The notes beneath the pieces were generated by a model that worked only from the letters and a program-made list of their open reading frames with translations, had not been told where the DNA came from and did not search any database. A stretch of 50,523 bases of DNA. Source: Amycolatopsis vastitatis. GTDB lineage: Bacteria; Actinomycetota; Actinomycetes; Mycobacteriales; Pseudonocardiaceae. The position numbers and the translations under genes were made by a program. The stretch spans positions 1 to 50,523 of the forward strand of contig NZ_NMUL01000070.1 in assembly GCF_002234595.1 (NCBI RefSeq), in the 5' to 3' direction. How positions within the stretch are numbered: the stretch's first letter is position 1; the number at the start of each line of letters is the position of its first letter. Shown one piece after another: positions 1 to 7,874 of this stretch.

Positions 1-1
1 C

Positions 2-1447
2 CCCGCGGTCACCACGGCGGCCAAGACCATCGCCGCCGGCGCGTCGGCCACCTTCGCCTACGACGTGGCGGTGAGCAACCCGCGGCTGTGGGACCTGACC
101 AACCCCAACCTGTACTCGCTGGCGACGAACGTCCTCGTCGGCGGGACCGCCGTCGACGACGACATCACGTCCGTGGGCATCCGCACTCTCACCTTCACCG
201 CCTCGACGGGCATGAGCCTGAACGGCAAGAGCGTGAAGTTCCAGGGTGTGGCGTTGCACCAGGACTTCCACGGGCTCGGGATGGCCGCCCCGCAACGCGC
301 GATGCAGCGGCGGCTCGCCCAGCTGAAGGCGCTCGGCGTCAACGCCATCCGCACCGCGCACGACCCGCCGAGCCCGGCGTTCCTGGAGCTGACCGACCGG
401 ATGGGGTTCCTGGTGCTGGACGAGTTCTTCGACGTCTGGACGCAGCACAAGTACTCCGACGTCGGCGACTACGCGACGTACTTCAACCGGACGGCGTCGT
501 CGCCGACCGGGACGCCCGCGGTGCCCGGCGCGAGCGGCTCGGTGCCCTGGTACCAGGTGGACGCGACCAGCGTGGTCATGCGTGACCGCAACCATCCCAG
601 CGTGGCGATGTGGAGTACCGGCAACGAGATCCGCGACTCGATCGCGACCCGGACGCCGCTGCTGACCCGGATGGTCTCGATCGCGCACGCCCTGGACGGC
701 TGTCCGGTCACCCAGGCCCTGTTCCGCCCGGGTGACAGCGGTGACGTCACCGGGGCCACCCGGACGATCGTGGACGTCTTCGGCGGCAACTACCGGCCGG
801 ACGAGGTCATCCAGGCCGCGAAGACGTCGCCCGCGCGGCCCGGGCTCTTCACCGAGATGGGTACCGACACCTCGGCGTGGACGACGGTCCGGAACAACGC
901 CGTGGTCACCGGCATGTTCATCTGGGTCGGCGTCGACTACCTCGGGGAGGCCGACGGCGGGTGGCCGGTCGCCGGCTCCACCGCCGGGCTGATGGACGCC
1001 ATGGGGACGGTCCGCTCGATCGGGTACTCGTGGCAGCGCACCTGGGGCGCGCCGACCACGTCACCGCCGGCCACGGGCACCACGGCGAGCAAGGTGGTCC
1101 TTTCCCCGGACCACAGCACCGTGTCCACCGACGTGGACGACGTCTCGTACGTGAAGGCGACGGTGGCCGACTCCTCCGGCCGCGTGGTGACCGGTTCCTC
1201 CGCCGCCGTGACGTTCAGCATCAGCGGGTCGGGCGTGCTGGTGGCGGTCGACAGCGGGAGCCCGGTGCAGGAGACGTTCCGCGGCTCGGTGCGGAAGGCC
1301 TACCAGGGCGTCGCGTACGGCCTGGTGCGGGCGACCGGCGCGGGCACCATCACGGTGACCGCGAGCTCCGGCGGCCTGACCCTGGGCACGACCACGTTGA
1401 CTGGCACCACGGCGCCGTTCGTGCCGTGTTCCGGCACTTGCAACTGA
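2..1447 (+). CDS. Glycoside hydrolase family 2 (beta-galactosidase-like), 5' partial
   Basis: The reading frame is open from base 2, so the N-terminal sugar-binding part lies outside the window. What remains is the GH2 TIM barrel followed by a C-terminal immunoglobulin-like domain (from about base 1075). Visible motifs are NGKSVKFQGVALHQD at the barrel start, NHPSVAMWSTGNEI with the presumed acid/base Glu in GNEI (about base 626), and LFTEMGTD with the presumed nucleophile Glu (about base 854). WVGVDYLGE is also typical of the family. Family knowledge: GH2 enzymes retain configuration and remove beta-galactosyl or related terminal sugars. Among pectinolytic neighbours it would trim galactan or arabinogalactan oligosaccharides. 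Export cannot be judged because the start is missing. The gene ends 4 bases before a strong hairpin. The exact sugar is not determinable. Confidence 0.9.
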   Translation, partial: PAVTTAAKTIAAGASATFAYDVAVSNPRLWDLTNPNLYSLATNVLVGGTAVDDDITSVGIRTLTFTASTGMSLNGKSVKFQGVALHQDFHGLGMAAPQRAMQRRLAQLKALGVNAIRTAHDPPSPAFLELTDRMGFLVLDEFFDVWTQHKYSDVGDYATYFNRTASSPTGTPAVPGASGSVPWYQVDATSVVMRDRNHPSVAMWSTGNEIRDSIATRTPLLTRMVSIAHALDGCPVTQALFRPGDSGDVTGATRTIVDVFGGNYRPDEVIQAAKTSPARPGLFTEMGTDTSAWTTVRNNAVVTGMFIWVGVDYLGEADGGWPVAGSTAGLMDAMGTVRSIGYSWQRTWGAPTTSPPATGTTASKVVLSPDHSTVSTDVDDVSYVKATVADSSGRVVTGSSAAVTFSISGSGVLVAVDSGSPVQETFRGSVRKAYQGVAYGLVRATGAGTITVTASSGGLTLGTTTLTGTTAPFVPCSGTCN

Positions 1448-1451
1448 AGCC

Positions 1452-1497
1452 GGCCTCGTGGGCGCTGCTGGATTCCGGCCGCAGCGTCCACGAGGCC
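1452..1497 (+). terminator. Strong hairpin just after the GH2 stop codon
   Basis: Two 17-base arms (1452-1468 and 1481-1497) pair with a single G-T wobble around a 12-base loop. There is no T tract, as is usual for actinomycete terminators. It sits between the GH2 stop (1445-1447) and the ribosome binding site of the next gene, which starts at 1518. Confidence 0.75.
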
Positions 1498-1517
1498 TCC
1501 CACCCTGGAGTGTGCGT

Positions 1518-2849
1518 ATGAAACCCGTTGTCCTGGGCCGTGTTCTCGTGTTCTCGGCGGCCGTGGTGACCGCCGCCGCGGTCGCCGTCACCCCGGTCGC
1601 CGCGAGCACGGCGGCCGGAAAAATCTACTACGTCTCCCCGGCGGGCAGTGACAGCGCCGCCGGGACACAGGCCGCGCCGTGGGCGTCGGTCGCGCACGCC
1701 CAAGCCGTCGTGCAGGCGGGTGACACGGTCTACCTGCGCGGCGGCACCTACAGCTACTCCCGGGCGAACAAGAGCTGTTCGAGCGGGACCGACCGGGTGG
1801 ACGCGATCACCCTGAACAAGAGCGGCAGTTCCGGCAACCCGATCCGCTACTGGGCCTACCCCGGCGAAACACCGGTCTTCGACTTCTCCCGGGTGAGTGA
1901 CAACTGCCGGATCAAGGGCTTCGACGTCACCGGCAACTACATCCACCTGAAGGGCCTGGAAGTCAAGGGCGTGCCCCAGAACAACAACCTCAACCACGAA
2001 TCCTGGGGTATCTGGATCTCCGGGAGCAACAACACGTTCGAACTGCTCAACCTGCACAACAACATGGGACCCGGACTGTTCATCCAGGACGGTGGCGGCA
2101 ACCTCGTCGTCAATTCCGATTCCCACGACAACTACGACCCGCGCACCTCGAACGGCGCCGGCGAAAGCGCGGACGGGTTCGGCGCGCACATCTCCGCCAA
2201 CCACCCGGGCAACGTGTTCCGCGGCTGCCGCGCGTGGTGGAACTCCGACGACGGCTTCGACCTGATCAACGCGTTCTCCTCGGTGACCATCGAGAACTCG
2301 TGGGCGTGGCGCAACGGCTACCTGCCGCAGACGACCACGCCGTCCGGCAACGGCAACGGCTTCAAGATGGGCGGCTACGGCGGCAAGTACGTCAGCAACG
2401 GCGTCAAGCACACCGTGCGTAACTCGGTGGCGTTCAACAACAAGGCGGCGGGGTTCTACGCCAACCACCACACGCTGGCCAACGACTACTTCAACAACAC
2501 CAGCTACGCCAACAACCCCGACTACAACATGCTCGGCATCACCTCGAGCGGCGGGGCGACGGGGTTGGGCAACCTGCGCAACAACGTCGCCTACAAGGGC
2601 TCCCTGACGTCGAACATGTCGGGAACGAGTGCCTCGTACAACTCGTGGAACGTGGGTGTCACGCTGTCGGACGCGCAGTTCCAGAGCGTGTCGACGGCCG
2701 GCTGGGACGCGCGGCGCCAGGCCGACGGCAGTCTGCCGGTGCTGCCGAACCTCCGCCTGGCGGCGGGGAGTTCGCTGATCGACAAGGGCACCAACGTCGG
2801 CCTGCCCTACACCGGGAAGGCGCCGGACCTCGGTGCCTTCGAGTCCTGA
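1518..2849 (+). CDS. Secreted right-handed beta-helix protein, pectate-lyase-like (PL9-type)
   Basis: 443 residues. ATG 1518 is preferred because CTGGAG lies 7 bases upstream and the protein then begins with a Sec signal peptide (KPVVLGRVL, then a hydrophobic stretch and an AxA site near residue 30). The mature protein starts with IYYVSPAGSDSAAGTQAAPW, the usual N-terminus of secreted parallel beta-helix polysaccharide lyases, and is rich in Asn ladders (NNN, HDNY, NNTSY) as expected of stacked helix turns. Inferred role: extracellular cleavage of pectin or rhamnogalacturonan backbone. A PL9-like assignment is likely, but a catalytic Lys and calcium ligands cannot be assigned safely by eye. 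It is convergent with the GH53 gene, sharing a hairpin. Confidence 0.85.
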   Translation: MKPVVLGRVLVFSAAVVTAAAVAVTPVAASTAAGKIYYVSPAGSDSAAGTQAAPWASVAHAQAVVQAGDTVYLRGGTYSYSRANKSCSSGTDRVDAITLNKSGSSGNPIRYWAYPGETPVFDFSRVSDNCRIKGFDVTGNYIHLKGLEVKGVPQNNNLNHESWGIWISGSNNTFELLNLHNNMGPGLFIQDGGGNLVVNSDSHDNYDPRTSNGAGESADGFGAHISANHPGNVFRGCRAWWNSDDGFDLINAFSSVTIENSWAWRNGYLPQTTTPSGNGNGFKMGGYGGKYVSNGVKHTVRNSVAFNNKAAGFYANHHTLANDYFNNTSYANNPDYNMLGITSSGGATGLGNLRNNVAYKGSLTSNMSGTSASYNSWNVGVTLSDAQFQSVSTAGWDARRQADGSLPVLPNLRLAAGSSLIDKGTNVGLPYTGKAPDLGAFES

Positions 2850-2864
2850 AGTCCTGGACGCACG

Positions 2865-2899
2865 GACGGCGGTGACCCCTCTCGGTGGTCACCGCCGTC
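2865..2899. terminator. Bidirectional hairpin terminator between convergent genes
   Basis: Perfect 13-base inverted repeat, arms 2865-2877 and 2887-2899, with a 9-base loop. It lies between the stop codons of the beta-helix protein (+, ends 2849) and the GH53 gene (-, ends 2907), so it can serve both. Confidence 0.8.
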
Positions 2900-2906
2900 T
2901 CGCCGG

Positions 2907-3977
2907 TCAGGCCTGCTTGAAGCCGTCCATGATGGCGGTGGGCTTGCGGGTGGCGGAGTCCCAGGCGACCATGTCGTACCCGGTGAACGGCGAGTAGCCT
3001 TCGGGCTCCCAGTAGAACAGGCCCTGTCCGCCGTTGCTCTTGAGGGCTCCGAGGTAGGCGACCAGCGAGGCCTTGCTGGCGGAGACCTTGCTCACCTTGC
3101 CGCCGAACTCGGTCTGCATGAAGGGTTTCCCGTATTGGCTGGAGATCTTCTTCATGTTCCCCACGATCCCCGAGGCCAGGTCGGCGCTGCCGTAGGAGGA
3201 AAAGACCGACATGTCCCACTTGCCGCCGTTGCCGGAGTAGCGGCTGAAGAAGGTCGCCATCGAGTCCCACTTCTGGGGCTGCGCGAGGTGGATGCACACC
3301 GTCGTGCTCGGCGACACCTGCTTGACCTGGTTGTAGGCGGCGTTGAGCAGACCCGTCATCTGGGCCCCGTTGGAAACGCTGCCGACCGGGCGGCAGATGC
3401 CACTGTTGATCTCGTTGCCGATCTGCACCCACGTCGGGAGAACGTCGTTGCTCTTCATGACGTTCATGGTCTGGCCGACGTAGGAGTTCATGGCCGACAG
3501 CATCTGGCTGTAGCTCATGTTCTTCCACGCCGCGGGCGGGTTCTGCACACCGACGGAGTTCCAGGTGTCGCCGAACATGTAGTCCAGCATGATGGACATG
3601 CCCGCGGCCTTGACCCGCTTGGCCAGCGCGGCGACCTCGGTGATGCTGCAGTGCCCGTCGGTGGCGCTGCCGGACGGGTTGACGAACGTGCGCAGGCGGA
3701 TCGCGTTGATGCCGTATCCCTTGAGGATGGTCAGCAGGTCCTGCGCCTGCCCGCTGGAGTTCTTCCAGGTGTAGCCGTGGGCTTCCATCTGCGGGGCCCA
3801 GCTGATGTCGGCGCCCTTGACGAACGCGGCCGCTGCGACCTGGGGCTGTGTCACGGCGGCCATCGCCTGCGTCGTGGCACCCGCGCCCAGGACGAGCGCG
3901 CCGGCACCGGCGGCCGCCCCGAGCAGCACGGTGCGCCGGTCCAGCCCGGCCGACGCGATTTCCGGCAGTTCATTCAT
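2907..3977 (-). CDS. Secreted arabinogalactan endo-beta-1,4-galactanase, GH53
   Basis: 356 residues. The start at 3977 has AAGGAG 7 bases upstream on the minus strand. The N-terminus carries a twin-arginine type signal (DRRTVLLGAAAGAGALVLG). The mature part has GH53 hallmarks: KGADISWAPQMEAHGYTWKN near its start, WVQIGNEINSGI with the presumed acid/base Glu (about residue 188), and FMQTEFGG with the presumed nucleophile Glu (about residue 290). GH53 enzymes hydrolyse beta-1,4-galactan, the side chain of rhamnogalacturonan I. No carbohydrate-binding module is attached, but a broken CBM-like remnant lies at 4684-4905. Upstream palindromes suggest control by a LacI-family repressor. Length is normal for a bare GH53 domain. 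Confidence 0.93.
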   Translation of the reverse strand: MNELPEIASAGLDRRTVLLGAAAGAGALVLGAGATTQAMAAVTQPQVAAAAFVKGADISWAPQMEAHGYTWKNSSGQAQDLLTILKGYGINAIRLRTFVNPSGSATDGHCSITEVAALAKRVKAAGMSIMLDYMFGDTWNSVGVQNPPAAWKNMSYSQMLSAMNSYVGQTMNVMKSNDVLPTWVQIGNEINSGICRPVGSVSNGAQMTGLLNAAYNQVKQVSPSTTVCIHLAQPQKWDSMATFFSRYSGNGGKWDMSVFSSYGSADLASGIVGNMKKISSQYGKPFMQTEFGGKVSKVSASKASLVAYLGALKSNGGQGLFYWEPEGYSPFTGYDMVAWDSATRKPTAIMDGFKQA

Positions 3978-4046
3978 GGGTGAGCTCCTTCGGCGAGGTC
4001 ATTCGATCTCCCTTGATCGACGACTTGACGAGCCGCGCGCCGGAAC

Positions 4047-4060
4047 TGTGAACGTGCACA
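4047..4060. promoter_or_regulatory. LacI-type operator candidate 1, upstream of GH53
   Basis: TGTGAACGTGCACA, a near-palindrome that matches TGTGAACGTTCACA at 13 of 14 positions. It lies about 70 bases upstream of the GH53 start. Two related copies follow at 4136 and 4361. The regulator is not identified. Confidence 0.5.
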
Positions 4061-4135
4061 TCCAGCTACGCACGGTTCTCCTTAAGAAGGGAACCGCATA
4101 TCCGAGATCGAAGCAAGGCTCTGCGGGCAACTTCG

Positions 4136-4149
4136 TGTGAACGTACTCA
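4136..4149. promoter_or_regulatory. LacI-type operator candidate 2, upstream of GH53
   Basis: TGTGAACGTACTCA shares its first nine bases with the site at 4047 and is 12 of 14 against the same symmetric pattern. It is about 160 bases upstream of the GH53 start. Confidence 0.4.
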
Positions 4150-4166
4150 GCGTTGCCCGCGGCTTC

Positions 4167-4181
4167 TGGAAAGCGCTTCCA
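4167..4181. promoter_or_regulatory. Second-type LacI palindrome (TGGAAAGCGCTTCCA)
   Basis: Inverted repeat TGGAA/TTCCA around an AGCGCT centre, close to the general LacI/CcpA-family operator form. It lies among the TGTGAACGT-type sites upstream of GH53, so two regulators may act there. Inference from symmetry only. Confidence 0.4.
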
Positions 4182-4360
4182 GCCCCTGCCGGAAGCGTCG
4201 ATCGGTCGCTGCCGAACGAGACTTGGAGCAAGGGCGCGCGATGTGTCGGCGAGCGTGCTTCCGGGCTCGTCGACGGGGGTGGCCCGGCCACGAGTGATCC
4301 TGCCGATCGAGGTCGTGGTCCGCGAGACGGCCTGCCCTCCGGACCCGGCCGGGTCCGGCC

Positions 4361-4374
4361 TGTGTACGTTCACG
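4361..4374. promoter_or_regulatory. LacI-type operator candidate 3, far upstream of GH53
   Basis: TGTGTACGTTCACG. Its reverse complement CGTGAACGTACACA matches the 4047 site at 12 of 14 positions. At about 385 bases from the GH53 start it would have to act through looping or serve another promoter. Confidence 0.35.
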
Positions 4375-4573
4375 GGAACTTGTCGAACAGTCTTGAAATC
4401 TCCCACCTTCGCTTCCGCCGCGAGGCGGTTCGTTCGCTCAGCCGACGGGCGGCTTGTTCGGCGGCGTTCTCGATATTCTGTAGCACCCGCGCCGGCTGCA
4501 CGGCGAGTCCCGAATGGTCGATGAGCGACAGGTCGGCCCGGCGGGTCTCGTGGACGTAGTCGCAGCTGGTCAC
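4370..4573 (-). CDS. Small hypothetical ORF or gene remnant
   Basis: 67 codons starting with GTG; an in-frame TGA lies upstream. The codons are mostly G/C-ending in the first half, as in real genes here, and the product is charged with an Ala/Glu/Arg helix-like centre (NIENAAEQAARRLSER). There is no Shine-Dalgarno sequence at the start and I recognise no family. It sits in an otherwise gene-free stretch that also holds operator-like sites and a broken CBM, so it may be a remnant. Confidence 0.25.
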   Translation of the reverse strand: MTSCDYVHETRRADLSLIDHSGLAVQPARVLQNIENAAEQAARRLSERTASRRKRRWEISRLFDKFP

Positions 4574-4683
4574 GTGATCGAGGGGCGGGGTAGAGCGTTT
4601 TGAACGTCAGATGATGTGCGTCTGGTGGAATCGCCTGGTTCCGTGCGGTGGTAGAGCATGATGGCCGTGGCTGACCGGCCGGT

Positions 4684-4905
4684 TCGAACGGGACCTACAC
4701 CCTGTCGGCTTGGGTCAAGAGCAGCGGCGGTCAGAAGAAGGCGACCATCTTTGCCAAGACTCCGGCGGGAGCGAGGTGGACTTGTCGATCAACCGGCCGA
4801 TCGGCAGCTGGACAAAGGTCACCTGCTCGGGCATCAGCGTGCCCAACGGGTTGATCGAGGTCGGACTGTCCCGCGAGGCTCCCGGTACCGGCCACCGCAG
4901 CGATA
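4684..4905 (+). pseudogene. Frameshifted carbohydrate-binding-module remnant
   Basis: In one frame the DNA reads NGTYTLSAWVKSSGGQKKAT up to IFAK. From about base 4758 the next frame (one base short) continues with GGSEVDLSINRPIGSWTKVT and NGLIEVGLS. Together these resemble the CBM fused to many actinobacterial GH53 and related enzymes (from memory of the pattern GTYTLSAWVKSSGGQ...IEVGL). One base appears missing near AAGACTCC. No start, signal peptide or catalytic domain remains. Probably a leftover of a longer hydrolase gene lost from this position. Confidence 0.65.
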
Positions 4906-4916
4906 CTGTGCCGATG

Positions 4917-5009
4917 GTTACTAATCCGACCACAGTCACGGCCGAATGGCTTCGTAGCAACGGTCACGTGCCGTGCGGGGGGCGGCCTGCTTTTGGTCGG
5001 GTTAGTAAC
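4917..5009. repeat. Near-perfect 16-base inverted repeat, 61-base spacer
   Basis: Left arm 4917-4932 (GTTACTAATCCGACCA) and right arm 4994-5009 (TGGTCGGGTTAGTAAC) are complementary except for one T-G pair. The element is 93 bases long and AT-richer at its tips than its surroundings. It lies between the CBM remnant and the 3' end of a minus-strand LacI gene. It could be a small non-autonomous transposon relic or paired operators; no target duplication is visible. Confidence 0.6.
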
Positions 5010-5047
5010 ACCAACGGGTCGAGCCGGCGCTTCGCCCGTCCGGCTGC

Positions 5048-6088
5048 TCACGGCTCACCTCTGCGGCGAGGAGTGCTTGTCCGCAGGACGACGGTTGTCG
5101 GCAGCCAGACGACCTCGCTCCTGTCACGCCCGGACAGGGCGAGGTCGATCGCGCGCAGGCCCATGGCCCGCATGGGGACTCCGACGGTGGTCAGGGCGGG
5201 GTCCACGTCGGTGGCGGCGCTGATGTCGTCGAAGCCCGCTACGGCGAGGTCTCGGCCGGGAACCAGGCCCGCGTCGCGCAGTGCTCGCATGGCGCCGATG
5301 GCCATGACGTCGTTGACCGCGAACACCAACTCGACGCCGTCCAGGCCGCGGTCGAGCAGGCCGGTCATGGCCGCGTGACCGCCGTCCTCGGTGAAGTCGG
5401 TTTTGACCACGAACCGGCCGGCCACCTCGATCCCCGCCCGGGAGAGGCTGGCGACGAACCCTTCCGCGCGGTCACGGGAGGTACGGAGTGCGTCCGGCCC
5501 GCGCAGCACGGCGAACCGCCGGTACCCGTAAGCGACCAGTGCGGTCGCCAGCTCCTCGGCGCCGCGGCGGTTGTCGACGGTGACGGTGCCGTACGGCAGG
5601 CCCGGCTGGCTCACCACGGCCACGCGCCCGCCCGCGGCTTCGTACGCGCGCAGTTCCCCGACCAGTGCGTCCTGCTCGTCACCGATCCGGCTCCCGGCGA
5701 GGATGATCGCGTGCGGCCGGTGGCCGCGCAGGGTCGAGACGATCTCCAGTTCCCGGTCCGGTGACCGGTCGGTGACCGCCATGGTCACCGTCAGCCCGGC
5801 GGCCTCGGCACCCTCGATCGCCCCCGCGGCGATGGAGGAGAAGTACGGGTCGGCGATGTCGTGGACGATCAGCGCGACCGTTTTCGTCGACCCGCGGGCG
5901 GTGGCCTGCGCCGACAAGTTCGGCGCGTAGCCGAGTTTCTCAGCCGCCCGCAGCACGAGAGCCAGCTTTTCCGCACTGACGTTGCGGGTGCTGCCGTTGA
6001 GCGCCCGTGACGCCGTGGCCGCGGAGACGCCGGCCTCCGTGGCGACGTCCCGCAGTGTGGGGGAGGAGCCGGGGCCTTGCTCGGTCAT
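5048..6088 (-). CDS. LacI-family transcriptional regulator (pectin-locus regulator A)
   Basis: 346 residues when started at the ATG at 6088; longer in-frame versions would only add poorly conserved sequence. The N-terminal helix-turn-helix is clear: TLRDVATEAGVSAATASRAL (residues about 10-30) with the NVSAEKLALVLRAAEKLGY hinge region, followed by a periplasmic-binding-protein-like sensor domain that includes VFAVNDVMAIGAMRALRDAG and AGFDDI. Such proteins repress nearby sugar genes until a sugar ligand binds. It is divergent from the beta-helix lyase gene at 6201; the gap holds a perfect 7-base-arm inverted repeat and a LacI-type palindrome. A paralogous LacI follows that lyase. The ligand is unknown, probably a pectin-derived oligosaccharide. 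Confidence 0.93.
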   Translation of the reverse strand: MTEQGPGSSPTLRDVATEAGVSAATASRALNGSTRNVSAEKLALVLRAAEKLGYAPNLSAQATARGSTKTVALIVHDIADPYFSSIAAGAIEGAEAAGLTVTMAVTDRSPDRELEIVSTLRGHRPHAIILAGSRIGDEQDALVGELRAYEAAGGRVAVVSQPGLPYGTVTVDNRRGAEELATALVAYGYRRFAVLRGPDALRTSRDRAEGFVASLSRAGIEVAGRFVVKTDFTEDGGHAAMTGLLDRGLDGVELVFAVNDVMAIGAMRALRDAGLVPGRDLAVAGFDDISAATDVDPALTTVGVPMRAMGLRAIDLALSGRDRSEVVWLPTTVVLRTSTPRRRGEP

Positions 6089-6111
6089 GAGTTGGCGAAC
6101 TCTTTTCACTG

Positions 6112-6134
6112 GATCCACGAGGTTCTTGTGGATC
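6112..6134. promoter_or_regulatory. Inverted repeat in the LacI/lyase divergent promoter
   Basis: GATCCAC (6112-6118) and GTGGATC (6128-6134) form perfect 7-base arms around a 9-base spacer. It lies 24 bases upstream of the LacI start and is a candidate autoregulatory operator. Confidence 0.4.
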
Positions 6135-6149
6135 GGGACGATAGATGGT

Positions 6150-6163
6150 GGAATACGTTTTCC
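6150..6163. promoter_or_regulatory. LacI-type operator upstream of beta-helix lyase
   Basis: GGAATACGTTTTCC, 13 of 14 against the symmetric form GGAAAACGTTTTCC. It lies 37 bases before the GTG start at 6201. A copy differing by one base occurs at 8958-8971 before the ABC importer, which suggests a shared repressor. Confidence 0.65.
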
Positions 6164-6200
6164 GACAGTGTGGCTCCACGATGGTGTGAGGAGTGCCCAC

Positions 6201-7871
6201 GTGTTCAGTATCTTCAGGCGAACTGCCCCCGGATTGCTCGCGGCGGCGTTGGTCGTCGCCCCGGCACAAGCCGCTCTCGCCTCGCCTGCCAACGGCGTCG
6301 CGGCGGGGGTGAGTTACTACGTCGACGCTGCGCAGGGGAACGACAGCGCGGCCGGGACGGACAGCGCGCACGCGTGGCGCAGCCTCTCGCGGGTCAACCA
6401 GGTGACCTTCCACGCGGGGGACCAGATCCTGCTGAAGGCGGGTGGCCGGTGGAGCGGGCAACTGTGGCCGAAGGGCTCCGGCGCATCGGGCGCTCCCATC
6501 ACCGTCGACCGGTACGGCGACGGCGCGAACCCGCGGATCGACGGCGGCGGCGCGGTCGCCGACACCGTGCGTCTCGCCGACCAGGAGTACTGGACAATCC
6601 GCCACCTCGAGGTGACCAACCAGGCACCCTCGACGAGCACCCCGGGCGCGAACCTCAAGGACCTGCGGGGCATCCACGTCACCGGCACCGGCGGCCGGAC
6701 GCTCCACGGCTTCGTCGTCGACGGCGTCAGTGTCCACGACGTCACCGGCGAGGTGAACTGGATCGGCGGCGACACGGCGGACAACGCGCCCGGCATCCAC
6801 TTCAAGATGGGCTGGGACCGGTCCAAGAAGACCGGCGGCATCGTCTTCGACTCCACGGTGGCGAACATCGGCGCGCCGCCGTCGACGCCGACGGTGCTCG
6901 ACGGCGTCACGGTCCAGAACTCGGTCATCGCCAACACCTCGTTCGCGGGCATCTCCGTCAAGCAGTACTCGGGGGACGCCCCCGGCGCCAAGGCGACCGG
7001 GTGGGGGAGCCGCGCGAGCGCGACGGACGCGAAATTCACCCCGCACACGAACGTCGTCATCCGCGGCAACCACATCAGCCAGCTGGGTACGGCCTACGGG
7101 TGCAACGGCGTGTACCTCACCGGCGTGCGGCACGCGGTCGTCGAGCAGAACGTCGTCGACCGGGCGGGGACGTCGGGCATCGAGGCGTACTTCGCCGACG
7201 ACGTGACCATCCAGTCCAACGAGGTCGCCGGGACCACGCAGAAGGCGAACGGCGCGGACTCCAACGGCATCGACGCCGACAAGGGGACCACCAAGGTGGT
7301 CGTCCAGTACAACTGGTCCCACGGCAACGGCGACGGCATCCTGCTGTGCCAGTTCGTCTTCGGCGACGTCGTTCTGCGCTACAACGTGCTCGCCGGCAAC
7401 ACCCGGTACCCGCTCTACCTGCACTCCGACAAGGCCGCGAAGGCCAAGGTTTACGGCAACACGCTCTACAACGACCGCGGCAAGTACCTGGTCTACGGCT
7501 ACGGCACGTCGCTGACCTCGTCGTACGACATCACGGACAACATCCTGTACTCGAAGGTGGCCGGGGCGTCGCTCACCACCAGCTCGACGATCCGCTACGA
7601 CAGCAATCTGTACGGGGGCGCGACCCTGCCGGTGCCCGCCGGTGACGCCCACGCCGTCCGCGCGGACCCGCAGTTCACCGGGGCTCCGGACTACACGGCA
7701 GGCACACCGGCGTCCGGGCCGCGGCTCACCGCGGCGTACGGTCTGCGGGTTCGTTCCGGCTCGGCCGCCATCGGCCGGGGCGTCGCGATCAGCGGCAACG
7801 GTGGCCGGGACTACGCGGGGGCCCCGCTGTACATCGGCAAGCCGGATATCGGCGCGTTCGAAGTGGGGTAG
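6201..7871 (+). CDS. Secreted right-handed beta-helix protein, pectate-lyase-like
   Basis: 556 residues. GTG 6201 is chosen because AGGAG (6189-6193) lies 7 bases upstream and the product then starts with a signal peptide (FSIFRRTAPGLLAAALVV, AQAALA cleavage region). The mature protein begins SYYVDAAQGNDSAAGT, the same N-terminal pattern as the lyase at 1518, and continues with Asn/Val-rich beta-helix repeats such as VVIRGNHISQLG and TIQSNEVAG. Inferred role: extracellular pectin or rhamnogalacturonan backbone cleavage, possibly exo-acting. The next gene, a LacI regulator, starts 3 bases after the stop, so the two are probably cotranscribed and expression of the regulator follows the lyase. 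Precise PL/GH family uncertain. Confidence 0.85.
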   Translation: MFSIFRRTAPGLLAAALVVAPAQAALASPANGVAAGVSYYVDAAQGNDSAAGTDSAHAWRSLSRVNQVTFHAGDQILLKAGGRWSGQLWPKGSGASGAPITVDRYGDGANPRIDGGGAVADTVRLADQEYWTIRHLEVTNQAPSTSTPGANLKDLRGIHVTGTGGRTLHGFVVDGVSVHDVTGEVNWIGGDTADNAPGIHFKMGWDRSKKTGGIVFDSTVANIGAPPSTPTVLDGVTVQNSVIANTSFAGISVKQYSGDAPGAKATGWGSRASATDAKFTPHTNVVIRGNHISQLGTAYGCNGVYLTGVRHAVVEQNVVDRAGTSGIEAYFADDVTIQSNEVAGTTQKANGADSNGIDADKGTTKVVVQYNWSHGNGDGILLCQFVFGDVVLRYNVLAGNTRYPLYLHSDKAAKAKVYGNTLYNDRGKYLVYGYGTSLTSSYDITDNILYSKVAGASLTTSSTIRYDSNLYGGATLPVPAGDAHAVRADPQFTGAPDYTAGTPASGPRLTAAYGLRVRSGSAAIGRGVAISGNGGRDYAGAPLYIGKPDIGAFEVG

Positions 7872-7874
7872 GCC

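Noticed and set aside
4560..4680. Possible insertion-sequence end near GGTGGTAGAGCATGATGG
   Set aside because: The sequence looked familiar, but no transposase frame or matching inverted repeat is present.
4917..5009. Intrinsic terminator for the LacI gene at 5048
   Set aside because: The arms are 61 bases apart, too far for an efficient terminator; kept only as an inverted repeat.
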